A DNA stretch of 64,000 nucleotides from Protonemura montana (lineage: Eukaryota; Arthropoda; Insecta; Plecoptera; Nemouridae), in assembly GCA_947568835.1 (NCBI GenBank), contig OX387603.1, positions 17,508,651 to 17,572,650 of the forward strand, in the 5' to 3' direction. The notes below the pieces were generated by a model that made no database searches, was not told the DNA's origin, and was given only the letters and a program-made list of their open reading frames with translations. Each line of letters starts with the position of its first letter. The first letter of the stretch is position 1. The position numbers and the translations under genes are program-made. Positions 1 through 13,500 of this stretch are shown piece by piece.

Positions 1-624
1 ACTGTCCAAACAGCTACCTGCTCATCTTTTTACAGTACTTTGCTTAAATTTGTTTGAGACCTGCTATCTCTCTAAACTCTCTGTGATCATTTAAACACTA
101 CTATTAGCTGCTGCTGTTGATATTAGATGGCATCAGAAATAGAAATCAAAGGTCCAAACTTTGAGAACATAATACCAAAAAGACATTTTCCTGAAGCAAT
201 TACCTATCTTTTTACTCAGAAGCTAGAATGACATTTAAATCTGGGAAGGGAGCAATTTATTTAGAAATCTAGCCTTTACAAATAAGTTACCCACCACCAG
301 AAAACATAAATGTCCCTATACTTACTACATACTACGATAATATTCTGTAATGCATCATCACCAAATCTCCACTCAACATGGAATCTAAATAGCAAAAAAA
401 ATTGGCCTTTGCTGGTAGCTCAGCACAGAGGCCTAGATATATGGTCCTCCCTTATACAAATTGGTAGCTGTAACTTGTGAAGATACAAATTTATCGAATT
501 GTGGCTTTACATATTCAGCCTTTAATTGAGTACTCCTATTGTGGTGATATCATTCATTGTTATAATGTCCTTGTCTTGTCAGTCTCAATGTGATACAAAT
601 CTAAATTTTATCATCATTCATAAT

Positions 625-2035
625 TAGAGCCAAGATTTTATGGTGTTATGATTTCGATAATTTCGTGGTAAGCTTTTTGGATTTCGGTGTTATGGCGGTG
701 TTATGGAAAAAGTACAGAATTTCATGTCTATAGCAGATTTCAGACATAGGTGACGAAAAAGGAAGGTACGTGTTGTTAGCATTAGTTTTATCGAAATTTT
801 AGTGCTAATTATTTGAATTTTAGCGTTTATAGCTAAATAGAAAAAAAGAGCTTTTGCGGTCTACATTCGAAAGGAATGAAGATTTAGGGTAAGCACTGGG
901 ATCTCTAATAAAGAAGTGATCAATAATAATTACAATAAAGCAAATATTTAGTGTAGGTCCTCAACATCGGTATTTGTAAGGGACTTGGAACAAAATTAAT
1001 AGCACATATAAATATTTTTCAGAAATGCCACCATGAAATACATTGTATGGCAGCATGAGCAACACCTACTACTTGTTAAAACTTAACATTGAACAAGTTT
1101 CAATGGTAGCTTCCTTCATTCTTGTTCCTTTGTCAGTCAGCACAAGGTTTTATTGACTAAAAAACCTCTCTGCATCAACACTGTTCACAGGGGCTCAAAT
1201 AGTTTGCTAAGTCAGGACTGCAAATGAGGGGTTTGAGATTTTTATGTCCATTAGAATTTGAATTAGACCCACTGCCTGGTACTAACATACTTTGAAAGAT
1301 TGTCTTTTTTCTCCCAGACAAGTCTGGTGTTCCAGATTCCACACATCAAAATATATCCATCACTCACAAAGAGTTGCTTTGCTGGATCCTCAAAAGTCAA
1401 AGATTTATTACACCCCATTGAAATTTGAAATCCCAGCTAATCTCTATATAGACTGAATGCATGTGGTGCTGGTGCGCACATGGCAAGGAGGGGAAGATTC
1501 AGCCAACCAATGGCAATGGTTTCCTACAGCAAACATTTTGCCCCACTACTTCTACCCCCTAAGCTTAGGAATGTTGACAGCATTTGATGAGAAACAGAAC
1601 TGAATATGACAAATCCATGGAAATGTGTGTTTATAGAGATAACATAAACATTTTACATTTTTGCATGGAAATAAGTGGCTATTTCGCAAAATACACGTAT
1701 TATAGTGAAATAGCTTCATTATCTCTTAATTTAGCATAAAAACAAATGGGTTTGTTTATTTATTTTCCGTGAAATATGATTTGATAAAAATGAAAAAAAT
1801 AACAGATTATCTGAAATTTAAGATAATTGGATGGGAAAAGGCTCATTTCGCGATGATTTCGCGGGAAATGGTTGATTTCGGTGTTATGGATGATTTTTCG
1901 TGAATTTCGCGTTTTGTCGCGATGAGCTTCTTACATATTTGAGTTGGGAATTCAATGAATCGCACTCATTTGTAAGAATAACAAGAGATAAGAACAATTC
2001 GCGATTTCGCGCATCACCATATAATCGTGGCTCTA
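625..2035. mobile_element. Decayed hAT-superfamily DNA transposon with both ends and 8-bp target duplication
   Basis: The left end starts TAGAGCCAAGATTTTATGG at 625. The right end, read inward on the minus strand from 2035, starts TAGAGCCACGATTATATGG, so the terminal inverted repeats match at 17 of 19 positions. The element is flanked on both sides by the same 8 bases, TTCATAAT (617-624 and 2036-2043). This fits the hAT target pattern nTnnnnAn, and the TAGAG ends fit the hAT terminus. Clusters of short motifs of the type GATTTCGNG lie just inside both ends (about 640-700 and 1845-2010), like hAT subterminal repeats. At 1.4 kb it is too short for an intact transposase and holds only a broken C-terminal fragment. 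Confidence 0.8.
1075..1190 (-). pseudogene. hAT transposase C-terminal dimerisation fragment, broken
   Basis: Read on the minus strand, this stretch gives a peptide containing SVDAERFFSQ, a stop codon, then NLVLTDKGTRMKEATIE. The pattern resembles the hAT-family C-terminal dimerisation motif (typically D-A-E-R-x-F-S followed by a short helix with L-T-D-x-R). The in-frame TAA falls where the family usually has tyrosine, so the copy is dead. Its place inside an element with hAT ends and an 8-bp target duplication supports the call. Upstream sequence does not hold a clear frame. Only about 35 residues can be read, so the family assignment comes mainly from context. Confidence 0.45.
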
Positions 2036-4114
2036 TTCATAATGTATTCATTCTAGCTAAAAATCCTACAACATTTTGTGTGTACCAAACATTATATGTC
2101 CATTACTAATGTGGGGGCAACATTCAATGCTTTGATGTCTGCTTCCATTAATGTTTGTACATTGCAAGAAATTTTATGATTCATACTTGTTGTTCCATGC
2201 TTTTATGCATCAAATCGATTTATATTGTTATCGTTGTTAAAACTTTGTAGTTGGGATCGGCACGTGTGTCGTTAAAATGCGTTGGACTTGGCACGAAACA
2301 TTTTAGTGTTTGCCAAGAATTAGGATTATAGGTATTTACTATTTAATGGTCGTTGTACAACTACTATCCAGCTATGCTTGCACAGTTTAGACAGGAAAAC
2401 TATCCATTAGTGTAGTTTAGTGTGTATTTACTCAATTTTGTGCCAGCTTTATCGTACTGATCATTCTCATATCCCAGATAATTAGAAACATCTAAACAGT
2501 AGAGTTTTTGATGTTATTGTTGTTGTTTGTCTTATTAAATGTTATCGTCTATAGCTGTAGATTTACTGTTCAGAAGTTTTTTTTATTTAAGTGACAGAAT
2601 GCCCCTACATGGTATTTATCTAGTACGTCCTAGCTGGTCCTAGCTATTTGTCTCTGAAGCTACGCTGTTGCTGGCAATTTATTTCTTTTCAAAATATTTG
2701 CTGCATAGGCATGGGTTATTAATTATTGTTTTCTATTTAGATAAAGTGCTGATAATATTTCGATGTAATTTTCAAAAGTATCAATCTTGTGAGCTGCTAC
2801 TGAAACTATCACTACATCACAACAGCATATCAGTTGCTTGCCAGTATAATTTCAATTCTATCTTTGTGACAAGCCTGTTAATGAGATACAGTACTAGAGG
2901 TAACCGTGTTTCTTTAATTAGGTATATTTAAATGTAGTATTTCCAATTGACCAGCGTACAGTGTGAGCATTTTTGCGCTTATGTGCATTGTGATTAACGA
3001 AATGGTCTTGCATCCAAAGATCGTGTGATTTTATATAAAAATCATTTAATGTAATGTTTTTGTGGGCCAAATTATTAGATTAGTACAAAATCGTAGTCTT
3101 TACGAATGCGTACAGTTAGAAGTAGAACCAATTAAATGTCATTGTCAGCAAAGATAAATTATTTCACTAGATCATCTATTATACACAGAAAAGTTAGTGA
3201 AACTTATCATTTCTGACAGGGGATGGGAACGTTCATGAGACATGGTTTTACCAGCTTATTCAGAACACACACGAGACACTTGTTGATAAAAATGTAATTG
3301 AGCGGAACATGAACTTGATTAGTAATACATCTTATAACTATATAGTATATATGCAACTGTATATATGTAACGAATAACAATGTTAGTACCTAAATAATTC
3401 CCGAAATACTTCATTTGCTTTAGGATAATTGGAAGATACTTTGCATTATTATGAAATGCAATACTGTTTTACCCCTTCTCTGATTTGCTGCTGTTCTAGT
3501 CAATTTCTGATGCACGTCGCGTTCTAGTCATCATTTCGAAAGTATTTTCAAAATATTTTGGAAATGCATTGTTAATATGTGTTTAGTTTTTGACTTAACC
3601 TTTCTACAAACATTTTGTTAACATACTTTTCTTAATGTGTATGTGTAATTGGCAAGTAAATAAAATATGTAGTACAGCAAAGATGTACAAGTTAGATCAT
3701 GTTGCACTTATCAATAGAATGTACATGGTAATGGAAAACATCTGCCATGACCATGTGTTTGTGATATATTAGACATAAAGCTAGTGAAGAAACACGTTTC
3801 CATGTAGACAATATTGTTTGTCGGTATTAAAAGTCATCATTACCAACTAATTGATGTGTTTCCTTATATCATCACTCACCAAAATCTATCAACTCATTGC
3901 TCATTCAAGTATAAAATGTAACGTACACAGTATCTTATGTTCAACACGTGAACTATGAAATTAATAAGAAACAAAATCACACCCCAAAACTCACACCCCC
4001 AAGAAAATCTGGTTAGGGAAATATTTTTATTTGCTTCACTAGCACAGCACTGCATTTTTGCCACCAGTTTGGGCTGCAATAATCAACAAGGAAATAACTA
4101 ATCCTGTTGCGGAA

Positions 4115-4155
4115 TTTATTGTCGCCAATGGAAGATTGATAAAAACGCAGTTTAT
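4115..4155 (-). terminator. Candidate poly(A) signals for cortactin
   Basis: AATAAA hexamers on the minus strand lie at 4150-4155 and 4115-4120, about 440-480 bases past the cortactin stop codon. This is inferred from the hexamers alone. Other TTTATT motifs on the plus strand are present nearby, so the true cleavage site is uncertain. Confidence 0.3.
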
Positions 4156-4595
4156 TGGCTATAATAGAAACACATATGTGGAAACATATTTCTTTTCATA
4201 AATTGCCCATCCAAGGAATCTCTTAAAACAAACAAGCAAACATTTGTTATCCAGGACAGTTACCAAAACTACCACTTTCTACCTCAGGAGCATATCAGGG
4301 GAGACCGATGAAATTACTTGTTAGCGACTGCAAATTTCAAAGGATCCATGAGGTGCAAAGCAGATGGGTTTCAAGTGTATAAATGAATTGTTTGAAATGT
4401 GAGCATAATATATAGCATGAGCCAAATTAAGCACTTGACAAGATGTGGTATGAGATAGATAATAGTAAAACCCAGCAACAATTTTTTGTTAATTTTGTTT
4501 TTTGAGTAATTTTTCTTAACTTCTTACCATGTCCCCAGTATTTCCAATGAAAAGCAAACATGAACCATCAAGTTTGTGAGCAAAAGCTTAACCTA

Positions 4596-7500
4596 TTACT
4601 GCTGTAACTGAACGTAATTTGCTGGGAACAGGCCATAGATTCCCCGGCAGTATCCACGCCACCAGCCTTCATCAATCTGAAATAATCGCAGGCGTCACAT
4701 TATTTTTGTATCTTTAACAAATTGTCGATCAACCTATTGGCCTCTGTAAGCATCCCGAAAGCTCAGACACGCAAAAAAGCGCTTAATCAGCATTAATTTA
4801 GACTACAGACACTCACCATTTCGACGTTAGTGATAAGCTCGTCAGGGTCGAAAGAGATCTCATCTTCAGCAGCTGTGTTAGGGGGAAAAAAGAACGGGTT
4901 ATGAATTCTGGACTGTGTACGTTGGTGGGCTGTATTGCTAGTAATTTTAAGTTTATATCCAAGGGATATTGATTAACAAAGCCAGTATTTTAACTTTTCT
5001 TCTCTTCCATTAGGAGTCGAATTTAAAAACGCTTTGTGAAGACCGACAAACGTACAGAAATAAGTAACTCAAATTGTCAAAAGCAGTGCTTACCAGCCTG
5101 ATAGTCATAGAGAGCGATTGCTGTGTATGCCGACTCCTCCTCCTCCTGCCCGCCAGCCGCCTCAGCTTGCTGCGTCCTCGCAAGAGCCTCCTGGTCTGCT
5201 CGGGCCTGTTCCTCTATTTCGGCTCGGAGACGGTCCTCTTCAGCCGCCCGCTCGGCCTCTTGCAGAGCGGCCGCTCGCTCCCGTGCCGCCGCCTTCTCCT
5301 GTTGGTCGCGTGCAGCCTTTTCCTGCGCTGCACGCAACGTTGACTCTTGCGCAGCACGCGCCGCTGCTTCCTGTGCCTCCTGAAGTGAACGTCTCATTTC
5401 CTGCTCGGCCACCCGGTTTTCCTCTGCTTCCATTTCTTGCTGGACCTGTGAAAAAGAACAGCAAGTGACTTTAACTGAATTGTAGAATGTTTTCCATGTA
5501 GGAAGAGTATTTTTAGCTCCCTCTTGCACAGCAAATTAACAGAAAGTCAAATCTGTCAATAACCCAAGCAAAGAAATTTGGGAATAGGCCAATTTGGCCC
5601 CTGTTATAATACACATCACGACTCTTGAATGAGCAATGTTTAAAAACAATGTTTTGTATTTTGAAGAGGTATAATGTTTTAATTGCATACTCATAATATC
5701 ATACCTTTGCAGTTGCTTGTTGTGCAGAAAAATCGTTGGAGTCTTCTTTCCGCAGCTGACCCTTGATTACGGGCATATTCATAGGCTCCTGAAGAAAAAA
5801 GGTGACATGTAATTTTTCCGTAAGAGCCTTCACTTTCCTTCACTTTCCTAAATGCAAATGTTATCTGCAGAGTTATTATTGGTTTTCTTGTGTATGGAAT
5901 AGGTAGAGCTTATAAGAAAGTTGTCCATCATCACCGTTTCAAAGGTGTAGAAGTGATAAAAATTATGTCACAAGAGTGCCCTTCCACTAAATGCACTTAT
6001 TATTTCTTACTTCGTGTACTTGACTAGGTTCCTCTGCTTCTGCTGATTTTCGCTTCTCTTGTTCGTTCAGCGCACGTATCCTTCTCTCCTCCCGTTTTTT
6101 GGCCTCCTTCTCCTCCTGTTTCTCTCGCAGCTTCCTCCTCTCTCGTTCTTCCTCTGCACGTTTGCGGTCTTCTTCCTCTCCTTGCTTTGCCATATTCTCA
6201 AACTTGGCCCGCAGACTTGACGGTTTGGCAGATCCTGTAAAGAGGACGATATCAGACCACTACTTAAGGTCCGAGTGTGACAGTAACCACAGAATACCGA
6301 TTATCTAGGTACATACCAATATCGGGTTTGGCCTTGACGTAGTTGGTGCCAACCTTTTCGGCAGGCGCGTCCTGCTCAATGCGACCGGTCTCGATGCCTT
6401 GCTTGCCCCGAGCCTGGTCTGCCTGACTCTCGTGTTTGGCCACCTGCTCGTGGTGGTCCCAACCTACGGCACTCTTGTCTTGTCGATCGGCCTGCACTCC
6501 GAACTTGCCTCCGAAGCCCACCGCATAGTCTGTTCGTCAAAAACATTAATTGGTATGAGTTGGAGATATATATTTTCTGTGCATGTGTGTGTGTACATAT
6601 ATGCAATTGTTTTAACTTCATTTTGATTGAAAACTGAACAAATTTAGTTCATCTTAAAAAATGTATTGCATACAGGTTAATGTGATGTAGCTATGCAGTA
6701 AATTATTTAGTCAAAAAAAAACACTAACGTAACAATAAAACTTATTTTTTGCAAATTCCTCCAAATTTTGCATCACGAGCCACAGTCCAGCACCTACTTG
6801 CAATGTTAAAATAGTTAGCGAGAAAAATGTTAGAATAGTAAAAAAAAAGGCCACAGTATGAATGTGTAATAACAATTAAACAAAAACAGCTCACCACCAA
6901 GTCAGAGAGTAGAGAAAAGAAACGATGTGCATAAAAATTGGCAAGAAATGTTATAGCTAGAGAAAATTAGAACTGCAAATGACATGATTTACTATTAGTT
7001 TGCAGCAGCTGAATAGGTATTATTAAGACAACCATTAAAACCTTAACATGAAAGCGATCCACTGCCAAATATGCAGTTTATTGTGCTAGGTTAGTTATGG
7101 TAAAAACAGATTAATATTCCATGTAAGACAAGAAAAGAACAGTCCCAGGCACCACCCACGTGGCTCACCCTTTTGAGATGCATGTTTGTTGGCTTTCTCG
7201 ACGTGATCCCAACCTAGCGCAGAGCTATCTTGCCGGTCGGACTGTACTCCATATTTTCCTCCAAACCCTATGGAGTAATCTAAGCACCCAGAAATTTTAA
7301 GATACTTTGCAGCAGCACATCCTTAACACCATTCCAGGAGGTTGACTGCAGCAATACTACAGTTCTTCTGAAATTCTTGTATTGAAAGATACATTCTGTT
7401 TAACTGTTTCATCTAGTCTAAGATTTATTAAAGATAGTGGCAGAGAATCCTGCAACAGCTATGTCAGCAGGATAATCTTGCAAAATAAATAAGAACTACA

Positions 7501-10500
7501 CCTAAATGCACTTAATCTCATTAACAAACCTTTTTGTGATTCATGCTTGTTAGCCTTCTCAAGATGGTCCCAGCCAACAGCAGATTTATCTTGTCGATCT
7601 GACTGTACCCCGTACTTCCCGCCAAAGCCCGAGCTGTAGTCCTTCTGCGAAGCATGCTTTTCCACCTTCTCCTTGTACTCCCAGGACTCGGCACTCTTGT
7701 CCTGCCGATCCGATTGCACTCCATACTTTCCACCAAACCCAGCGCTGTAGTCTTTCTGTGACTCATGCTTCTCGACTTTAGCGATATAGTCATGGCCTTC
7801 TGCGCTTTTGTCCATACGATCTGTTTGCACACCGAAATTTCCTCCGTAACCATACGCTGCTTTTGGTCCATCGTCAAACTGTTTCTTCTTCAAAACAGCA
7901 TCAGACTCTGCTGTTTCTTCTCGTAACTTTTTCATGCTAAAAAAGTGTAGTCATTGATAATATCAGAGATAAAAGATAGGGAAGGGAGATACGTAGCCCA
8001 AGGCAGAGCAGGTGGGCTCAGGACTTTCTTAGTACTCATCGGTGTTACGGAATAGGAAAGCGGCGCTAGTAGTAGCAAACCGCTGTAGGTACCGCGGAAT
8101 TCGAAAAAACCGTAGTGCATAAGAACCGCACCACTGCGCTAGTGGTTCTTTGTACGAGCGGATACGCGCCGAGTTTAAAAGACCCGTAGTTCATGAAACC
8201 CAAGCCGCGCGCTAGAAGCACTTACCAACGCGCGTAGCGCTGAGTTTGAATCGGGGAACATTTGATTTGATTTATTAGTTACAATTTGTATTCATACAGG
8301 TGGTAACGTTTTTTTTTTTAATTAAGAATATAGATAGTAAAATATAAGTAATTAATATTAATTATAATGATAACTTTATTAATGATGATAAAAATAATAA
8401 TTGATAACAATATAAATATTCACGATAAAATAATCTTAGGAACTATGAACTTCTCTCAATTTCTCCGCTCGAGTAATAGACAACAGGCAAGGTGATGATT
8501 TGTTCACTTTAGCGACTCGGTTGCTGTATCTGACATCTGTGCACTTGCTTGCCCGCTCTAAATGCTTACATTTTTTGATGTTCGGAATAACACTCGTTTT
8601 TCAATGACGTACAGCCTGAAATAATTTCCCACGACCGTAATATGCGGTCATGGCTGTCAAAATGTTCATATCAGAGACTAAACCCGGTGCTGACTGCTGA
8701 TACTGCAAGAAATTCCACAAATGTAGCTTTTTGATTTATAATTATGGCACTGGCTTATCTTAAATTATCAGCAAGTCGATTAAGAATTAATTTGTTGCGC
8801 CATTTCAAACACCGCGGAACTTTTGCTCCAACATCGACAACTATTGACTTTGCTGCTTACGACCACTCACGGTTAATTTGCTTAACTTATACAATGTAAG
8901 AGTGTGAATAGCTAGTTTGGAACGAAGATTAAAACAGGTGTATGCAAAAATATGGGAAACACGTGGTCGCGGGTGCAAACTTGATCGCTATCGATCGACG
9001 GCCATTTGAAATGAAAGGTCGAAATTGTTGTTGTACCCAAAGAATACGTTAAAAAGGAAAACGTCAGATTTTCCATGGCAACTATTGACGCGGACACGTC
9101 AAGTTGCTCATGTTTAAATCTGAATATTCCCAACTGCAGTCATTAAAGACGGCATCGTTTTCATCTATAGCACTGAATTACTAGCTGTGCAAATAAATCA
9201 CGCGATGATAGCAGCCCAAGGATGGCCGTGGCCGGGTGGATAGGTACGGTACGCACGGAAAGATAAATCATCCAGGGTGATTCCACCACATTTTCAACTA
9301 CTGCTGAAATTGTAAAAAGTCAAGATTGCACTTGATGGCGGTAATTCACTTTGTAAGTAACAATGACGATCGACAGCCCGGGTAGTGGAAAAGAATATAC
9401 CTATGCCGGCTAGCCAAGTTATTTGATAATTGTCGGAATCGAGCTTCTGACATTTTGAGGAATTGCATTTTGGTATTTTTAACGCCGACACAGCTCTCCA
9501 AGCAACGTCAGGTACATCGCCAGTTTTGACGCGGATATGACAAGTTTTGCAGATAAAGGTCTGAATTTTGCCGACTGTAGTAAACGATGCTATTGTTGTG
9601 GCAAAAACCACCCGGCGGCAGCTCGTCTGGGATGGTCGCGGCCCGACGAGCAGGTACGCAGGGGAAGGGTCGCAAAAACTCAGGGATATTTCTCTACAAT
9701 ATCAACAGCTACTGATATTTTACGAAGACGAGAGTTGGGCGATACAAATTTCAGCTCGCATGGGTTTTTCTCGGCTGCTTGAATTGTTAGTCATTTAAAT
9801 AATACTCATTTCGGTTCGCTGCTCGGGCCGGCAAATTTAATTTCACAGAGCATCGAATTTGAAGTGTTTTAGTTGAACAATTAGACGTTTGGAAGACCAC
9901 GGATGATACTTAATTAAAATGACACCCAGGCCTTTTTTGAGGTCAGAAATGATGAGGCTGGCAAACACATACATATTTGCATAAACTTGAAAGGAACTCA
10001 GTTAATTCTATTTAGTTCCACTTAGTAGTTTGGAAAGATTTGATCAACTGTAGTTGACTTTTGTAGGCTAAAACTTGATGAAGGGAAAGACGACGATAAA
10101 GAGGGATCTCGGCCGGAGCTTGTGGGTCCAGCAGATAACAAGTTATTTGACAGGGATTTGCATAGTTTTTTTTTGCTGCGAAATTGAAGACGAGAGAAAG
10201 GTGGGATATTCAGGGATACTCAGGGATATTTCTCTACAATATCAACAGCTACTGATATTTTACGAAGACGAGAGTTGGGCGATACAAATTTCAGCTCGCA
10301 TGGGTTTTTCTCGGCTGCTTGAATTGTTAGTCATTTAAATAATACTCATTTCGGTTCGCTGCTCGGGCCGGCAAATTTAATTTCACAGAGCATCGAATTT
10401 GAAGTGTTTTAGTTGAACAATTAGACGTTTGGAAGACCACGGATGATACTTAATTAAAATGACACCCAGTCAACCAAACGAGCAAAATGACCTGTTCTAT

Positions 10501-13500
10501 CGACTACAGCAACTACTACAGTTCTAGGCCAGGTCAGGGCCGCTAACAAGAGAACGCATGGTAATCATTAATAAAAAGCAACACCCCTCACCACTGCCTG
10601 CAATAGCTGTGGACGCCCTTGATAAAATGGAAGCCTGCCCGCAGGCGTCAACCCGTCAAAGCTAAATAAAACAATAATTAACAATATTAAAACTTTCTAT
10701 AACAGTTAATAGAATATTACCTCATCATGTAATACAATATACAAATTATTAGTGGACAATTTTCAACAGATCATTTTCTCGTACCCAATTTGAGATTTCA
10801 TTAGTTGGCAATTTATTTGTGTATGTATACTTCTCTTGTATCGTTTTGTATCGACTTACTTATTCTTGCTCTTTATCGACTTGCTAATAATTTAACATAA
10901 ACATAGCAACATAGTACCGTGCAAGTTATTTGAAACGCAATGAGACATCTTGCTTGCACCGACAGCGAGTCCGGGCGAGTCGCTCCGACTCGGGGAGACC
11001 CGTAGGGAGATTGGAAATAGAGATCGTGGACATTTTAAACGCAATGACCGTGCAAGTTGTCTCATTGCGTTTCAAATAAATATATTTTGGGTTCAATTTC
11101 CATGATCCCTATTTCCAATTTCCCTATGGGTCTCCCCGAGTCAGAGCGACTCGCCCGGACTCGCTGTCGGTAGCTACCGTACAGAATTGGGCGCCGCGCA
11201 CCGACGTACACGGACCTCGGTTTCATTGAAACTAATTGATCGAGATAAGACTAACATTTCTAGAATCTTCATGTTTTAGGGTATCTAATGACATATTATC
11301 GCTCACTAAATTGTATTGACTGGTGAGATTTCGGCGTTGATCACGGGCGGAAGTTTTATACTCCTTTTAGCATGATTAAAAACAATCATTATATTTGGAA
11401 TTAGATAAGTAAGATTTCTGAAAACGTGTTATTCCCTCAAGATAAGTATTGTAGATGTAAAAAAAATTACGAATCACTCAATCTTTAACTTCTTCAAAAA
11501 CCGAAGGCGACGACGCGAAGTTTGTTTTTCCGAATTTCCCACAAATTTCCCGCAGAATAATTGTTTGAGTATTTTATTAGTGACTCAGCAACCTAACACG
11601 TGGGAATTAAGCCATGCAAATAGATTTGCTCTCATGTTGATTGTCACATTCCGTATGAACGCCATAATGGGCGAGGAGGGTAGAGGCCTAAATCAGAAGT
11701 TTGCTACAACTCGTTAAGAACCTTGTGAGGCCACCGTGTGATGATTTACCGAAAATTCTCCCATGGAATATCCTCAATAATTTACGAAAATCAAAATTTC
11801 ATTAAAATAATCCAATATTTTGTTGAATTTCAGCCAATCCAGATTTATTAGGGAGTTTATAGCAAAATTCACATTAGACCATACCGTTGTACACCCCTAA
11901 ACATCACCTAATAATAAGGCTTTTTCGATTTTCAATTTAAGACAAAAATCGTCGCTTGTTTATTTGTTATTAACTTACCGTACACGAAATTAGTTAGAGA
12001 TTATGAACAATAAATAAGGGATGAAACATCTTCTTAAAAACATTTGCGATGTCGTGAGCAGGGCAGTATAAGTTAGATTTCTTACCTGAAACATCTACAT
12101 CTGTTTTCATACTAACTAATTCCGTGTCTACTGTAAGAGTGACACTTTAATTTCCTTCCAATTATGAAAAAATATGAAAATATTTCCTTCCAAAATATGA
12201 GTGGTAGGGCGCCTATTGCTTCACGTCTTGAATGCTACTGTTTTCAAATTTTTGTTTTCCTTTTCACGAGGAGAGGGGAAAGTAAAAGATTTAATAGAAT
12301 TTGTATTCTAATGCAAAAAAAGTAGTATCATTCTTTGATGGCAATAACTTCTCGAATAAAAACATTGTATTTTCAAAATCGACAATTACTACCTAAACCA
12401 GAGCCTAAATTAAACTCACACAACATAATAAGTCAGCCACCTAAACGCTGTATTTTGACCCAAGATGGTATTGCACACGGGATTGAAGATAAAACAAACA
12501 AGTCTTTAAAATGTAAAAATTATTGTCTTCCTCAAAACGGTGTTTGTTGCTTATAATATAATTTTCACAGCTTTCAGCTTGCGATTGGTTTTCATTGGTT
12601 TGGTTTATAAATCATCTTCGCTTTCTATCTTCAACATGATTGAAGATGTTGTGGCAGTTACTGCAGCAGCGACAAACTTCACGATTACAACTGCATGTTG
12701 TTCTAAAATCGTTCGAAGTTTTCTGCACTCGAGAGATATTGGAAATAGTTTTTCAGCAATAAATTTAGATTTGAAATGCGAGCATGTATATTCCGCAGCA
12801 TTTACATAAACTTAGTTACATTTCTTGCGCTGCGCAGCCTGAGTATTTTTTTGTGACCAATATTTCTGCTGACAAACACGATGATGTCGCCAACTAATGA
12901 AATCTCAAATTGGGTACGAGAAAATGATCTGTTGAAAATTGTCCACTAATAATTTGTATATTGTATTACATGATGAGGTAATATTCTATTAACTGTTATA
13001 GAAAGTTTTAATATTGTTAATTATTGTTTTATTTAGCTTTGACGGGTTGACGCCTGCGGGCAGGCTTCCATTTTATCAAGGGCGTCCACAGCTATTGCAG
13101 GCAGTGGTGAGGGGTGTTGCTTTTTATTAATGATTACCATGCGTTCTCTTGTTAGCGGCCCTGACCTGGCCTAGAACTGTAGTAGTTGCTGTAGTCGATA
13201 GAACAGGTCATTTTGCTCGTTTGGTTGACTGGGTGTCATTTTAATTAAGTATCATCCGTGGTCTTCCAAACGTCTAATTGTTCAACTAAAACACTTCAAA
13301 TTCGATGCTCTGTGAAATTAAATTTGCCGGCCCGAGCAGCGAACCGAAATGAGTATTATTTAAATGACTAACAATTCAAGCAGCCGAGAAAAACCCATGC
13401 GAGCTGAAATTTGTATCGCCCAACTCTCGTCTTCGTAAAATATCAGTAGCTGTTGATATTGTAGAGAAATATCCCTGAGTATCCCTGAATATCCCACCTT

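Larger units (their letters stand above)
1..4595. other. AT-rich intergenic region with decayed repeats
   Basis: No convincing protein gene is visible in this stretch. The open frames at 1900-2109, 2668-2931 and 3894-4079 are short, low in complexity and match nothing I recognise. The only structured object I can define is the hAT-like element at 625-2035. The last few hundred bases (about 4100-4595) are probably the cortactin 3' untranslated region, since cortactin ends at 4596 on the minus strand. Confidence 0.6.
7967..10809 (+). repeat. Left arm of the palindrome
   Basis: The outer end starts AGATAAAAGATAGGGAAGGG. Inward there is a GC-rich block with short palindromes (8116-8250), an A/T-rich block (8280-8460), a pair of diverged subrepeats about 441 bases apart (around 8960-9130 and 9440-9650), and a 252-base direct repeat present twice (9678-9929 and 10218-10469). 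Short open frames (such as 9294-9611 on the minus strand and 10075-10338 on the plus strand) match nothing I recognise and are probably not genes. Confidence 0.85.

Noticed and set aside
5074..5468. Several plus-strand open frames of 86-116 codons
   Set aside because: They are antisense shadows of cortactin exon 7, whose Glu/Ala/Arg-rich coiled coil leaves the opposite strand free of stops.
8116..8260. tRNA-like A and B boxes at the outer end of the palindrome arms
   Set aside because: GCGCTAGTGGTT and GAGTTTGAATCGGG look box-like, but spacing and stem pairing do not fit a tRNA or a SINE head, and the block is full of unrelated short palindromes.
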